Origin: Streptococcus sp. X13SY08
GTDB taxonomy: Bacteria; Bacillota; Bacilli; Lactobacillales; Streptococcaceae
Assembly (NCBI RefSeq): GCF_001182825.2
Contig: NZ_LFYO02000002.1
Coordinates: forward strand, 744,001 to 808,000
Reading direction: 5' to 3'
Length of the DNA: 64,000 nt
The notes under the pieces are model-generated. The model was not told where the DNA came from and did not search any database. It saw nothing but the letters and a program-made list of their open reading frames with translations. The translations under genes and the position numbers were made by a program. The number at the start of each line of letters is the position of its first letter. Positions within the stretch are counted from its first letter, which is position 1. This document shows positions 29,529 to 40,808 of this stretch, piece after piece.

Positions 29529-31224
29529 TTATCTACCTGACAAATCTTGATAGTAGAGTCTGTAAAATTCAGATTGTTTTTCTAGCAATTCGTTAAATTT
29601 TTCAGTCTCTACAATTTTTCCATCTTTAAAAACGATTATCTCATCTGCTCCTTTAATGCTCTCTAAACGATGAGCAATCATCATAAGAGTTTTTCCTTGT
29701 ACTGCTTTAAGAAGATTGTTCATCACTTTTCTTGCTGTTATGTTGTCTAAAGCTGAGGTGGATTCATCTAAAACAATGATTTCTGGTTGAGTTAAAAATA
29801 ATCTCGCTAAGGCAAGACGCTGTCTTTCACCACCTGAAAGGCTGACTCCTTTTTCTCCCAATTCTGTATCCAGACCATCTTTCAAAGAATCATAAAATTC
29901 TTTTAAACAAGCCTTTTCTAAGGCAGATAGAATGTCGCCATCCTCATATTCTCTACCAAATATCAAATTTTCACGCAGAGTTCCATCAAAAATAGCAGCT
30001 TCCTGCGGAAGATAGGCTATCTGTTCATAGTATGCTTCTAGTTGCATATTTTTTAATTCTTGGCCATTTATTTGTATGTGACCAATTGAATATTTTAGTA
30101 AACCCAGCAGCAATTTTACCAAAGTCGTCTTTCCACTTCCACTAGCACCAACAAGAGCTAAGCTTTTCCCCGCAGAGATTGTCAGATTTAATCCTTCAAA
30201 TAAAGATGGACGATTAGGATAGGAAAAATCCAACTGTTCAACTAGAATATTTCCTTTCAAATCCAGTTTTTTGACTCCTTTAGTGAGTTGTTCATCATCC
30301 TTTAAGTGTAAAAAACGAAGATAACGAGACACCGCCATTTGCTGTAAACGATAATCCACATAAATCACATTGAAGATGGCGATTAGTTCATAGGTTTTCT
30401 CCAGCAAACTCATCATTGTTACCAATCCACCGACCGTCAAATCCGAGTGTTGCATGGCATACACTAATAGAATAATCTTTAATAAATGAACCAGTAAGGC
30501 GAAAATTGTGAAGAAAAGCTCATGAATCAAGGTCATTTGAATTTTTGCCTGTATAATTTCGGATTGACTGCATTTTAGAACTTGCAATTCGGATGGAAAT
30601 ATTTTATTCATTCTAAATGTGACTAACTCCATAAAGCCACGTACTAGCTTTTTCTGAAATATTTCCTGATTTACAAGTATTTGCTCTTTAAAATGATAAA
30701 GAACTTTCAATAACAGATGGGACGTCAGCATCACCACCACATAACCAGCTACGATAAAATAAATTAGCTTTTTTTCAATAGAATAAATGAAAAAGAGACT
30801 AAACATCAGATTGGGTACTAATTCACGGAAAAGACGCAACTAAAAATTGAAAATACTGTCACGTAATGCAAGAGCACCTTCTTCTAACTTGTTGAATTAA
30901 TTGACCAATCCCGATAGATTGATAAGTCAGATAGTCTATTGTCGAAACCTTTTTTAAGGCTGTTCGTTTAAAATCTAAATAGAGCCCTTGATATAAAGAT
31001 TGGGATGGGTAATTGTCTATGTAACCCAAAATGACAGCAACTATTAAGAGGGAGCCATATAATAAAATCATATGCACATCAAGAAGATGACTTTGGTAGG
31101 CATCCAAAATTTTCTGATAAAAAGTTAGGCTGTACAGATTCAAAAAACGGATTAAACTGCCTAATAGTATAAATATGAGCAATTTTAGTTTGTGTTTCAC
31201 TAAAATGCGACTAATAAAGTTCAT
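29529..31224 (-). pseudogene. ABC exporter (fused permease-ATPase), frameshift plus nonsense
   Basis: The first frame has a ribosome site (AAAGGAATATC), membrane helices and ends after GIGQLIQQV. One extra A near 30888 breaks it; skipping it gives EEGALALRDSIFNF, then an in-frame TAG (30840-30842, expected Trp) and LRLFRELVPN onward. The rest holds the remaining helices and a complete nucleotide-binding domain (Walker A GASGSGKTT, signature LSGGERQRLALARL, Walker B IIVLDEST). Two independent lesions argue for a true pseudogene. It follows an 11-codon micro-ORF and precedes a PAP2 phosphatase gene. Confidence 0.85.
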
Positions 31225-31256
31225 GATATTCCTTTCCTTTTGATTTTGCGATGCAA
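31221..31256 (-). CDS. Possible 11-residue leader peptide before ABC exporter
   Basis: TTG-initiated frame LHRKIKRKGIS with a strong ribosome site (AAAGGAGG, seven bases upstream). Its TGA overlaps the ATG of the exporter gene (ATGA), and the peptide's own coding region contains that gene's ribosome site. It is strongly basic. It could serve translational coupling; coding function is unproven. Confidence 0.35.
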   Translation of the reverse strand: MHRKIKRKGIS

Positions 31257-31413
31257 AAAAAGAACCTCCTTTCATGCACAGTAAAAACACCACAAAATCA
31301 TGTGTGATTTTACCATTCATGAAGAGATTCTAAAGGCTCATCATTATTCCTTTAAATCTACGGACTTATATGATAGTAAAACGCGAATGGTTGAATTGAG
31401 ATACTATAGCCTG

Positions 31414-31442
31414 ATTATAGCATATGTAATCGGTTCTAACAA
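31414..31442 (-). promoter_or_regulatory. Promoter of the ABC exporter/PAP2 unit
   Basis: On the minus strand TTGTTA (31437-31442), 17 bases, TATAAT (31414-31419). It leaves a 5' leader of about 180 bases before the exporter start. Confidence 0.55.
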
Positions 31443-31471
31443 AATTTTATTGCAAGCAAAGATTTCAACCT

Positions 31472-32074
31472 CTATAAATCTTCTGTCTTGTATAAAGTAT
31501 ATCCTTCATAATAATAGGAAGCATCAATGCCTTTAAAAAAGCTATGATGGCTGAAATCATCCGTCAAACGTTGCTGCAAAAGATATTTAAGCTCCCCGGT
31601 AGAAATAGGACTACGCATCATGGCATTCAGGTATTCGTCTTTATCAATCGCATTCCAATCTACAATTTTTCCAAATTTTTCATAGAGCATACAATCTAGC
31701 CACAGACGCATACTTCGCCCGTTTCCTTCTCGAAATGGGTGAGCAACGTTCATATCAGAATATTTCTCTACTATTTCATCAAATGTTTCATGAGGTAGCC
31801 GGTCAATATAGGAAAGGGACTGTTCTAGGAAAATACGTGGCGCAAATTGAAGATGGTCTTTAGCAATATTGACATCTCTTATTTTTCCCGCAAAATCATA
31901 TAGTTCTGAAAAAAGATATTTGTGGATATCAGATAAAGCTTTAAAAGTTCCAACTTCAAATTCAAATAGTTGTCCACTCTCAATCAGAATTTTTGCTTTT
32001 CTTTTTGTCAATTTTTCCTCTTTTTGGGCTAATTCTGCGCTATTCCTTATGCCTAACTTATTTTCTAGCACCAT
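31472..32074 (-). CDS. Fic-domain protein with C-terminal inhibitory motif (class III)
   Basis: Predicted AMP-transferase (AMPylation of target proteins), 200 residues. The active loop HPFREGNGR (112-120) matches the canonical HPFxxGNGR, with the flap region near LQFAPR. Near the C-terminus SYYYEG (186-191) fits the inhibitory (S/T)xxxE(G/N) motif, which in class III Fic proteins (such as the Neisseria enzyme) blocks ATP from the same chain. No separate antitoxin gene flanks it. It is intact amid broken neighbours. Its target is unknown; DNA gyrase and topoisomerase IV are known targets of some relatives. Confidence 0.88.
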   Translation of the reverse strand: MVLENKLGIRNSAELAQKEEKLTKRKAKILIESGQLFEFEVGTFKALSDIHKYLFSELYDFAGKIRDVNIAKDHLQFAPRIFLEQSLSYIDRLPHETFDEIVEKYSDMNVAHPFREGNGRSMRLWLDCMLYEKFGKIVDWNAIDKDEYLNAMMRSPISTGELKYLLQQRLTDDFSHHSFFKGIDASYYYEGYTLYKTEDL

Positions 32075-32142
32075 ATGGTTTCATCCTCTATCACTTCCTA
32101 ATGTCTCGCTATTTTATCATATTTAAATTGAATTGGGTGAGA

Positions 32143-32172
32143 AAACCCCACACTCCTAGGAGTATGGGACTT
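32143..32172 (-). terminator. Terminator after coiled-coil permease gene
   Basis: CCCACACTCCTAGGAGTATGGG is a near-perfect palindrome; on the minus strand it is followed by GGTTTTCTC. It sits right after the stop at 32174. Confidence 0.6.
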
Positions 32173-32173
32173 C

Positions 32174-35100
32174 TTATTCCACTGATTTCAAGGCTTCCAA
32201 CATATCCACATGGCAGAGCTTGTAATTGACAAACCAGCCAAGAATAGCCAGAATTCCGACGATGGCAAAGATGGGAATCAGATAAACATCCAGAGTGACA
32301 TTGGACTGGAACATCATATTACTTGGCCCGATTACAGAAAGAAGGACACGGTGAAGACCGACGCCCCCTAGCAATCCTAGAAGAATTCCCACAATTGACA
32401 GGACAATGGTTTCACGATAGATGTACATGGTCACTTCCTTACTGTGGAAGCCCAGTACCTTAATAGTTGAGAGTTCACGAATGCGTTCTGCCACGTTGAT
32501 ATTGGTCAAGTTATAGAGAATGACCACTCCCAACAAGATGGACAGAACAATCAAGATGACCATGACTGACTGGAGGGAGTCCACCAAGGTCGCAATTTGC
32601 GAGATAACAGCTGTGTGTTGCACGACTGCTTCAACTGCATCTAGTTTGAGGAAATCCGCCGCTAAGGTTTTAATTGCTTCATGATCCTGATTGTTTACTT
32701 TTAGCAGATAAGAATTTTTAACCGGATGTGTACCCGTCAATTTTTCATAATAGTCTGCTGTCATGTAAACAAAATGGCTAGCATAGAGCTCTGAAATGCC
32801 CGACACGCGCACTTGCACCACCTCATCTTCTAAGGTCAGTGGGATGGTATCCCCCACCTTGATACCATAGAGACTGGCTAGCTTTTCAGACAGAACTACA
32901 CCTTGGTTATCCAGCTTGATTTTTTCCTTGCTGACGCGATGACGGAGCTGAATGAAATTATGGATTTCCGACGGTTTATCCGTGATGAGAAGGCTAATGG
33001 ATTGCGCTTCGTCGACTCCATCAATCTTCTCTTCTAATTGTTCAACTGTGACAGGTAGCTGTTGTGAAATGGTAGTTGAAGCTAATAAATCCGTCAAGTC
33101 AGCCTTTTCTTGTTCAGAAGCTTTGCTATTTTCCGTGACCAAAATATCATAACGAATAATGTCACTAAACTGCGTGTTTGCAATTCCTGAAATAGATGAA
33201 CGAATCCCTAGGCCTCCAAAAAGGAGGGCTACTGAGCCTGCAACACCGAAAATGGTCATCAGCATCCGCTGCTTATAACGAAAGATATTGCGCGCCGTTA
33301 CCTTGTGGGTGAAACTGAGCCGCTTCCAGATGAAACCTATTTTCTCCAGCAAAATGGTAGAGCCAGAAACCGGAGGCTTAGCCTGTAAGAGCTGAGCTGG
33401 TTTTTCAGTTAATTCCTTGCGAGCTACCAGATAGGCTGGTAAGACCGCAGAAAAGAGACCCAAAATGACGGCTAAAATGGTCCATAGTGGGTAGAAATAG
33501 AGCTCAGAAGCACCGATGACCTTGGTCTTTGTGATAATCCGGCCAATCAATGGTGAAAGAATAAAATTCCCCGCCAAAATTCCTACAATAGTCCCTGCCA
33601 TACTCGCCACAAAGCCATAGAGAAGGAACTTCCTAATGATATCTTTGTTGGTGTAGCCAAGCGCCTTAAAAATCCCTGCATTAGTCCGTTCCTCATCCAC
33701 AAAACGAGTCATGGTCATAAAGGTTACCATGGCAGCCACTACATAGATGACGATCGGAAAGACATTTCCCACTGCTGAAATACTGCTGGTAGACGCCTTG
33801 TACATTTGGTAGCCATTACCGCCCGGAATGGTCGCCCGTGTATAGCTGATGTAGCTGGGCTCTTCCAAGTTTTTCAAATTCTTTTCAGCCTCTGCTAAGT
33901 CAGCCCTCGCATCGGAAATTTTTGTGATGGCATCCTTGGACTCCTTGTCCAAATCTTTTTGACCTTCTGCTAGTTTTTTCTTGGATTGGTCCAATTCACT
34001 TTGATTGGAAGCAATTTCTTCCTTGGTTTGGTCTATTTGTCCCCGACCTGATTTGAAATCTGTCAAGCCCTTTTGATAATGGTCCAGACCCGATTGGTAC
34101 TGTGCTAAACCACTCTGATACTGAGCGAATCCTGTCTCGTACTCGCTTTGACCTGCTTGGTATTGAGCAAGACTATCTTGGTACTGACTCATTCCGGCAT
34201 CATATTGGGCTAAACCGTTTTGATAATCTGCTAAACCTTGATTGTATTGCTCCCTTCCTTCTTGAAAAGCGGTGCTTTGAGTCTGGTATTGAGCAAGGGC
34301 AGATTGATAGGCTTGATTGCCAGTGTCGTACTGCGCCTGTGCTGCCAACAATCCTTGTTCCTTTGTCGCTAATTGACTCTGGGCTTCTTGGATTTCTGGG
34401 TGGTTGGCTAAGTCCTCGCCTGCCTGCGCCAAGGCATCAATCTGTGCTAACAAGTCTGCTTGCGCTGCTTGCAATTCTTGCCAGCCACTATCTATCTGAG
34501 CCTTACTCTCCTCCAATCAGATTTTTTGCCGTCTAAGGTGGCTTTTGAAGCGTCTAATTGCGCTTTTCTATCTGCCAACATCTGGGTAGTTTTATCTAGT
34601 TGATCCTTACTGGCTGTCAATTGCTGTGCTGATTGATCCAATTGTTCCTTGGTATCTGCTAAGAGTTGACCAGTCTGATCCAATTGAGCTTTCGCAGTTT
34701 TTAATGCCTCTTCCGAGACCAGCAACTTTCCTTCATTAGCAGCGATTTGCGCCAAAGCCTCCTCTAGTTGACTTTGACCATCTAAAACTTGATGTTGCCC
34801 TTCTGCCAGATTTTGCTTGGCATCCGCTAATTTCTTCTCAACGTCTGCTATTTCAGTCTGACCATCTATAATCTGCTTTTCAGCTTCTGCTTTAACGCGC
34901 CTCAATCGTCCAAGATCGTTATCAGCTAAGAGAGTATCCAAATCATTCTGGTGCGCTTTTAGTTTGTCTTCGTATGCCTGACTGTTATAGCTCAACTTCT
35001 CTATATCATCATATCGCAAGCGAGCAATCATGTAGACATCCGAATTAAAAACTGTCGGTGTGACGACTGCGTACCCTTCCAAATCCCCCGTTCCAGCTGT

Positions 35101-35637
35101 CGAAACTCCCATGACAGTCTTTTCCCATATTTCAGAAGAATAGACAAAACCAACCACTTTAAAGCTAGTACTTTTGAGGACACCATCCTCTGCCTGCTCA
35201 AAGTTGATTGTATCCCCTAGCTTGCAGTCAGCCGCCAAAGATTCTGAAAGAGCAATTTCATTTTCTGCTGAAGGCAACTTCCCTGATAAAACCTTGTATT
35301 GGGAAATACGATTTGTCGCTGAAGAAATACGTACGGCATCTTGAGCTCCTTGCGGTACCACATCAGTCAGATAACCGTATTCAACCGTCGCCCCTTTTAT
35401 AGAATCTAACTCTTTTTGGTCTTCCTCATCCATTCCCAGTTCTGCCATGACCGCTAGGTCAAAAGGCCGATATCGGTCAATAAAATCCTGAGCAGTTTGT
35501 TCCATATTGGGCGCCGTTACTTTGAGCCCGACCAAGGCGATAGCCCCAATCATCATGAGGCTGAAGATAGAGAAAAAACGCCCTTTAGATTTGGTAATGG
35601 ATTGAAAGATGTCTTTTTGATAGATTTTTTTTGACAT
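32174..35637 (-). pseudogene. Large FtsX-type ABC permease with coiled-coil insert, one-base frameshift
   Basis: Permease of about 1,150 residues. N-terminal membrane segment (about 20-40) and core, a very long coiled-coil insert (Gln/Ala/Asp-rich heptads), then two FtsX-like membrane regions (ERTNAGIFKALGYTN and ERIRELSTIKVLGFHS). At 34510-34516 the frame breaks: GKKSD-W instead of GKKSDLEESKAQ; one T missing from a TTT run explains it. It pairs with the ATPase gene upstream and divergent tetR. A single-base loss could be a read error, so the damage here is less certain than elsewhere. Confidence 0.8.
34046..34336 (-). repeat. Degenerate 21-bp tandem repeats encoding heptads
   Basis: Inside the coiled-coil insert about ten copies of a seven-residue unit follow each other: QYNQGLA, DYQNGLA, QYDAGMS, QYQDSLA, QYQAGQS, EYETGFA, QYQSGLA, QYQSGLD, HYQKGLT. 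Two adjacent QYQSGL copies are nearly identical in DNA. Such tracts can change copy number by slippage. Confidence 0.8.
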
Positions 35638-35648
35638 GATTCCTCCAG

Positions 35649-36350
35649 CTAGTATTCCAACATCGCAATATCCTGCGGTTCAGGATTAACTTCGACGGAC
35701 TTGACAGTGGCATCTCGCATGTGAATGACACGATCAGCAATTGGGGCCAAGGCTGTATTGTGGGTTACGATAATCACTGTTGCCCCTTGCTTTCGTGACA
35801 TATCTTGCAAAATTTGCAGTACATGTTTGCCTGTTTGGTAGTCCAAAACTCCTGTTGGTTCATCGCAGAGCAAAATTTTAGGATTTTTAGCGACAGCCCG
35901 GGCAATGGAGACACGCTGTTGTTCCCCTCCCGAAAGCTGGGCTGGAAAATTATTGAGACGGTGTCCTAGACCTACCTGCCACAAGATTTCTTCTGGATCC
36001 ATAGCATCCCTGACGATTTCAGAAGCCAGTTCCACATTTTCCTTGGCAGTCAAATTGGCCACCAAGTTGTAAAATTGGAAGACAAATCCCACATCATCTC
36101 GTCGATAATTGGTCAACTGATGTGAAGATAGTTCGGCGATGTTGACACCATCAATGATGACCTCTCCCTCGTCATTTGTATCCATGCCACCTAGGATATT
36201 CAGAAGAGTAGACTTCCCAGCTCCTGAGGAACCAAGGATAATGACCAACTCTCCTTTTTCAATTTCAAAATTGACATTTTCATTCGCTACAATGGTAGTC
36301 TCTCCCATGTGATAATACTTAGAAGAATGTCTGACTTCAATATATGCCAT
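35649..36350 (-). CDS. ABC transporter ATP-binding protein partnering the coiled-coil permease
   Basis: MacB/LolD-type ATPase of 233 residues. Walker [10 protein letters not shown], signature [15 protein letters not shown], Walker B ILLCDEP, switch IVTHNTA. Start chosen at [13 protein letters not shown] by family; an in-frame ATG 27 bases upstream (36377) has a closer AGGA and could be used instead. It lies 11 bases upstream of the permease gene. The divergent tetR shares a promoter region containing an inverted repeat. Confidence 0.88.
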   Translation of the reverse strand: MAYIEVRHSSKYYHMGETTIVANENVNFEIEKGELVIILGSSGAGKSTLLNILGGMDTNDEGEVIIDGVNIAELSSHQLTNYRRDDVGFVFQFYNLVANLTAKENVELASEIVRDAMDPEEILWQVGLGHRLNNFPAQLSGGEQQRVSIARAVAKNPKILLCDEPTGVLDYQTGKHVLQILQDMSRKQGATVIIVTHNTALAPIADRVIHMRDATVKSVEVNPEPQDIAMLEY

Positions 36351-36387
36351 AAATTGTTTACTTCCCTTACTGACCATTTATTCCTAA

Positions 36388-36404
36388 ATCAACAACACGT
36401 TGAT
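36388..36404. promoter_or_regulatory. Probable TetR operator
   Basis: ATCAAC-AACAC-GTTGAT is a perfect six-base inverted repeat just upstream of the ATPase gene. A related half-site (CTGTTGATTT) lies at about 36466-36475, closer to tetR. Position and symmetry suit TetR control of both divergent units. Confidence 0.55.
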
Positions 36405-36491
36405 TTTTTCTTTTGTTTATGATATCATCAGCTCAAGATTTCTTCAAGGACAAATAGAAACAATCTGTTGATTTAAAGAAAGTGAGAAGCC

Positions 36492-37067
36492 ATGGCGCAA
36501 CAAAGACACACAGAAACCAAGCTTTACATCAAGGAAGCTGTCACGCAACTTCTTTCCGAAAAAGCCTTTGAACAGTTAACGATCAGTCACATCACCCACC
36601 GTGCTGGTATCAACCGTGGAACTTTCTACCTCCACTACCAGGATAAATACGATATGATGGCGCAGTTTAAAGAAGATACCTTAGATCAGATTTTCTATAT
36701 TTTGCAGGAGGAAGAAAACCATCCTCGACAAGCTATTCTGCGTACATTGATCTATATCCAAGAGAATTTTGCTTTCATATCTGCCATGTCCAAGACGCGC
36801 TATATCAACTTTTCTGAATCCATCAAGGAATTTATTTTGCGAATACTAGCCTACTCTGATAACTTTGAAACTGCTGTTACCTCAGTCTACCACATTCCTT
36901 TCCTCTATGCCCGCGAAGTCTATCTCGCCTCGCTAGAAAGTATTATCAGCCTTTGGATTGAAAATGGTGCCAAAGAGAGCCCTCAGGAAATGGCAGATAT
37001 TCTCCTGCGAATTGGCTATATTGAGGACAATAACCTCCAAATTTTAGATGAAAAGGAAACACTATGA
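36492..37067 (+). CDS. TetR-family transcriptional regulator
   Basis: 191 residues. N-terminal helix-turn-helix (about 28-50, TISHITHRAGINRGTFYLHY) with the typical FYLHYQDKYDMM continuation; variable C-terminal ligand-binding domain. Divergent from the ABC permease/ATPase unit, so it is likely its repressor. Its stop overlaps the start of the GT8 gene (ATGA), so both are co-translated. Confidence 0.88.
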   Translation: MAQQRHTETKLYIKEAVTQLLSEKAFEQLTISHITHRAGINRGTFYLHYQDKYDMMAQFKEDTLDQIFYILQEEENHPRQAILRTLIYIQENFAFISAMSKTRYINFSESIKEFILRILAYSDNFETAVTSVYHIPFLYAREVYLASLESIISLWIENGAKESPQEMADILLRIGYIEDNNLQILDEKETL

Positions 37068-37894
37068 AGACTATAAACATACTCTTTGCCGTTAACGATG
37101 ACTATGTTGACCAGCTCAAGGTCATGATCTACTCCCTTCACCAGCAAAACAAGGGCAAAATGCTCGCCATCTATAATTTGCAAAAACAGTTGCTGGAGCG
37201 CCACCAGGAAATTGAGAATTTTTGCCAAAGATTGAACATCCACTATTACCCTGTTGTCATGGGAGATGACGCCTTTTCTGACGCGCCAACTACCGACCGT
37301 TATCCTGAAACAATCTATTATCGTCTCCTAGCCCACGAATACCTGCCAGTAGATTTAGAAAAAATTCTGTATGTTGATGCGGATATCTTGACCCTCAATG
37401 GCTTTACTTCACTCTATGAAATGGATTTAGGTGACTCTCTTTATGCTGCTGCTAGTCACGTTGCAGATAGTCGAATTTTAGATATGGTCAATAAGTTACG
37501 CTTAAAAAATTTTGAAAATGAATCTTACTATAACACTGGTGTCATGTTGCTCAATCTCGTTGCCATCCGTCAAACCGTCAAACGAGAAGACATCATGACC
37601 TACATCATAGAAAATGGCGCCAACCTCATTTTACCAGACCAAGATATTCTAAATGCTCTCTATGGTCACCTGACTCTCAGTATTCCTGATCAAATTTATA
37701 ACTACGACGCGCGGTATAATGTTCTATATTATGCCAGAAGCAATGGCCTCTGGAACTTAGAATGGGTTATGGAACATACTGTTTTCTTACATTTCTGTGG
37801 ACGAGACAAACCATGGAAATCAGATTATCGTAGCCGTTACTCAGGGCTTTATAAACATTACCAGCAGTTGGTGAAACAAATCGAAGCAAAATAA
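37064..37894 (+). CDS. Family 8 glycosyltransferase
   Basis: 276 residues. GT8 features: ILFAVNDDYVDQLKVMIYSL at the start, DxD in YVDADIL (about 102-108), NTGVMLLNL, and PDQDILN toward the C-terminus, with HFCGRDKPW at the end. Retaining enzyme using a UDP-sugar; relatives modify cell-wall or surface glycans. It is the second gene of the tetR unit. The acceptor is unknown. Confidence 0.85.
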   Translation: MKTINILFAVNDDYVDQLKVMIYSLHQQNKGKMLAIYNLQKQLLERHQEIENFCQRLNIHYYPVVMGDDAFSDAPTTDRYPETIYYRLLAHEYLPVDLEKILYVDADILTLNGFTSLYEMDLGDSLYAAASHVADSRILDMVNKLRLKNFENESYYNTGVMLLNLVAIRQTVKREDIMTYIIENGANLILPDQDILNALYGHLTLSIPDQIYNYDARYNVLYYARSNGLWNLEWVMEHTVFLHFCGRDKPWKSDYRSRYSGLYKHYQQLVKQIEAK

Positions 37895-37921
37895 AAAAGT
37901 TGGATTTCTCCAACTTTTTTT
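37893..37921. terminator. Bidirectional terminator
   Basis: AAAAAGTTGGA / TCCAACTTTTT hairpin with loop TTTC between the convergent GT8 gene and the ATPase/peroxidase chimera. Confidence 0.8.
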
Positions 37922-37926
37922 CTGTC

Positions 37927-38958
37927 TTATTTTTTCAAAGCGGCGACTGCTGCGTCGTAGTCTGGATGTTGGTTGACATTGTCCACATATTCTGTATAGA
38001 TGACTTTGTTCTCTTCATCCAAAATCAGGACTGCGCGTGCCAATAGATTCCATTCTTTCATGAGAACGCCATAGGCTTTCCCAAAACTATTATCATAGTA
38101 ATCTGAGAGGATGATAGCTTTTTCCAGAAGGACTTTTGGAGCATCCTTAAAGAGGACGTGTGCCTCGTCAAAAAAGAAGACCATCTTTGGCTTATCCAAG
38201 TCGTCTTCTTCTGGCAAGGTTTCATACAGTTCTGACAAGAGAGGTAAGAGAACCGTTGAATAAAGCGTTGGCTGATTAAATAGTTCCGTTGCGTTTAGAA
38301 TATTGATGACGCCTCGACCATCTGGCGCTGTTCGCATGAGGTCGGAAATTTCAAGACTGGGCTCTCCGAAAAATTCCTTGGCGCCTTGTTGTTCCAAAAC
38401 CACTAAACTTCGTAAAATAGCCCCTACTGAACGCGCTGGAATATTGCCATAATATTAGCTAAGCTCTGCCGCATTTTCCGCTACAAAATTCAACATCGCC
38501 CGCAAGTCCATGGGATCTATCAAGAGCAAACCACGCTCGTCCGCCACGCTAAAGACAATATTGAGAATACTTTCCTGAGTTTCATTGAGACCCAAAAGAC
38601 GTGTCAAGAGCACAGGACCAAGCTCCGAAATGGTCATACGAACAGGTAAACCATTCTGGCCCATGACATCCCAAAGCTCAACTGGGTAAGCCGCTGGTTG
38701 ATAATCTTGGTAATGCTTCAAGGCCAGACGTTCTGGATCAACCGCTTTGCTATTTTCCACTGCAAGACTAACTAAATCTCCCTTGATATCAGACAGAAAG
38801 ACTGGAATCCCCGCCTCACTCAACTGTTCTGCCAAAACCTTAAGGGTCACGGTCTTTCCGGTCCCCGTTGCTCCTGCAATGATACCATGGTGATTAAGGC
38901 GCTTGAGCTGTAGCTGTGCAGCCGTTTTCCCATAACCAAACTGAATCACTTCACTCAT
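37927..38958 (-). pseudogene. Deletion chimera: HerA-like ATPase (DUF853) fused to thiol peroxidase end
   Basis: One frame of 344 codons with a TAA at 38455-38457 ([21 protein letters not shown]). The first 280 codons are a HerA/DUF853-type ATPase: Walker A GATGTGKTVT, DIKGDL, Walker [12 protein letters not shown]. After DAPKVLLEK the sequence changes to [18 protein letters not shown] and [20 protein letters not shown], the C-terminal third of thiol peroxidase Tpx. The rest of the ATPase, any spacer and the Tpx N-terminus with its catalytic Cys are missing. Neither activity should survive. Confidence 0.85.
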
Positions 38959-39105
38959 TACTGTTACTCCTTTTTACCTGTAAAATCTTTTTCTTCATTG
39001 TACCATATTGCCTATGAAATCGCTCGCAAAGATTAGAAAAACTCCTTGCTATCAAGCAAAGAGTTTCTTATTTTTTGGGGCAGGAAAGGGGTAGATTGCC
39101 TCGTT

Positions 39106-40808
39106 TTACGCTACGTCGTCTTCTGACTCCGTAAATTGACTGTTATACAAATCTGCGTAGAAGCCATTTTGCTTCATGAGCTGGTCGTGATTGCCCTGCT
39201 CGATAATATTGCCTTCTTTCATGACCAAAATTAGGTCTGCATTGTGAATAGTGGACAAACGATGGGCAATGACAAAGGAAGTCCTTCCCTCCATCAAGCG
39301 GTCCATAGCTTTCTGGATTAGTTCTTCCGTCCGTGTATCGATAGAGGATGTTGCTTCGTCAAGAATCAATAATGGAGCGTCCTTCAGGAGGGCCCGCGCA
39401 ATGGTCAAGAGTTGTTTTTGACCAACAGACAAGGTCACCGAATCATCCAAGACCGTGTCGTAGCCATTTGGCAAGGTCATGATGAAATGATGAACACCGA
39501 CAGCTTTAGCCGCTGCGACAACTTGCTCATCTGTGATATTGTCTTGATTATAGATCAAATTATCCTTAATAGAGCCCTCAAAGAGCCAAGTATCTTGCAA
39601 GACCATTGAAAATTGATCATGAATTTCACTTAGAGACATATTACTCAAATCCACACCGTCAATGGCAATACGTCCCTTGTCAATCTCATAAAATTTCATC
39701 AACAGATTCACAATGGTGGTCTTGCCAGCACCTGTTGGGCCGACAATCGCAACTTTTTGACCAGGTTGGGCATGGGCTGAAAAATCATGAATAATAGTCT
39801 TATCCGGCACATAACCAAAGGAAACTTGTTCAAAAGTCACATCGCCCTTAACACTAGATAAGCCTTGAGGGAGATCGCTATCTTCTTTCATTTCTGGTTC
39901 ATCCAAAAATTCGAAGACACGGTCCATGGCTGCGCTCGCCTGTTGTAGATTGGTCAAAGCTTGAGCCTTGCATCACCATTAAGCGTTAGAATGGCACCCA
40001 CTACACAGACCATGACATAACCAAAATTTCCCACGAAAATCATGAGTGGCATCATAATCCCAGAAATGAACTGGGATTTCCACATAGAATTGTAGAGATT
40101 GCCGTTGAGATTTTCAAAGGCTATTTTCGACTCCTCAACTGCATTATAGTTTGTGACGACATGATGACCTGTGTAAGTTTCTTCAACAAAGCCACTGATA
40201 GCTGCCAAGTTAGCTTGTTGTGCCTTAAAGAATTTTTGTGAAGAAATCATGATGACCATGGATATGACAAAGCCGATAAGGACAGAGCCAATCGCTGTCC
40301 ATGCCATGGTGACACTGGTCACAAACATCATGAAAACCGAGCCAATCAATAGCATGACCGCGGTCACAATGGTGCCCAAACTTTGATTGAGCGACTGAGC
40401 CGTTGTATCTACATCATTGGTCACACGCGAAAGCGTATCTCCTTGCGAATGACTATCAAAATAGTTGAGCGGCAAGCGATTGATTTTTTGTGAAATCCCT
40501 GCCCGCAGAAGCTGAGAAAAGCGCTGGACGATTGTTCCTACGATGAAAGACTGACCATAGCCAATAAGAGCACCAATCCCATACAGAATAGCCAACATAG
40601 TTGCTAGGCGACCGATTTCAGTCATATCTAGGTTTCCCTGCAAGCCATCAGTAATTTTTTCGGTGATATTTTTGAGAACTGTTGGTCCATAAACCGTGAT
40701 GATACTGGAAATAATGGCACCCATACTCGCTATCACAAAGGGAAGTTTGAAACCAACGATATAAGGATTCATCCGTTTTAGAATGGATGACTTTTTCTTA
40801 TTTTCCAT
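39106..40808 (-). pseudogene. ABC drug exporter half-subunit (SatB-like) with internal deletion
   Basis: Second half of a heterodimeric exporter. Frame 1 (39954-40808) covers five membrane helices and ends TLNGDARLKL; the other frame picks up at QALTNLQQASAAMDRVFEFL. About 22 residues (the end of the sixth helix) are lost at about 39965. The ATPase domain is otherwise complete: Walker A GPTGAGKTT, signature LSVGQKQLLTIARAL (Val in place of Gly, often seen in one half of such pairs), Walker B LLILDEA. It overlaps the first half-gene by 11 bases. Compare SatB of S. suis and PatB of pneumococcus. Confidence 0.85.

Noticed and set aside
31300..31536. Plus-strand 78-codon ORF before the Fic gene
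   Set aside because: No ribosome site; it covers the promoter and leader of the minus-strand exporter.
34046..34336. Tandem repeats as a CRISPR array or VNTR
   Set aside because: Repeats are contiguous, in frame and degenerate, and encode coiled-coil heptads.
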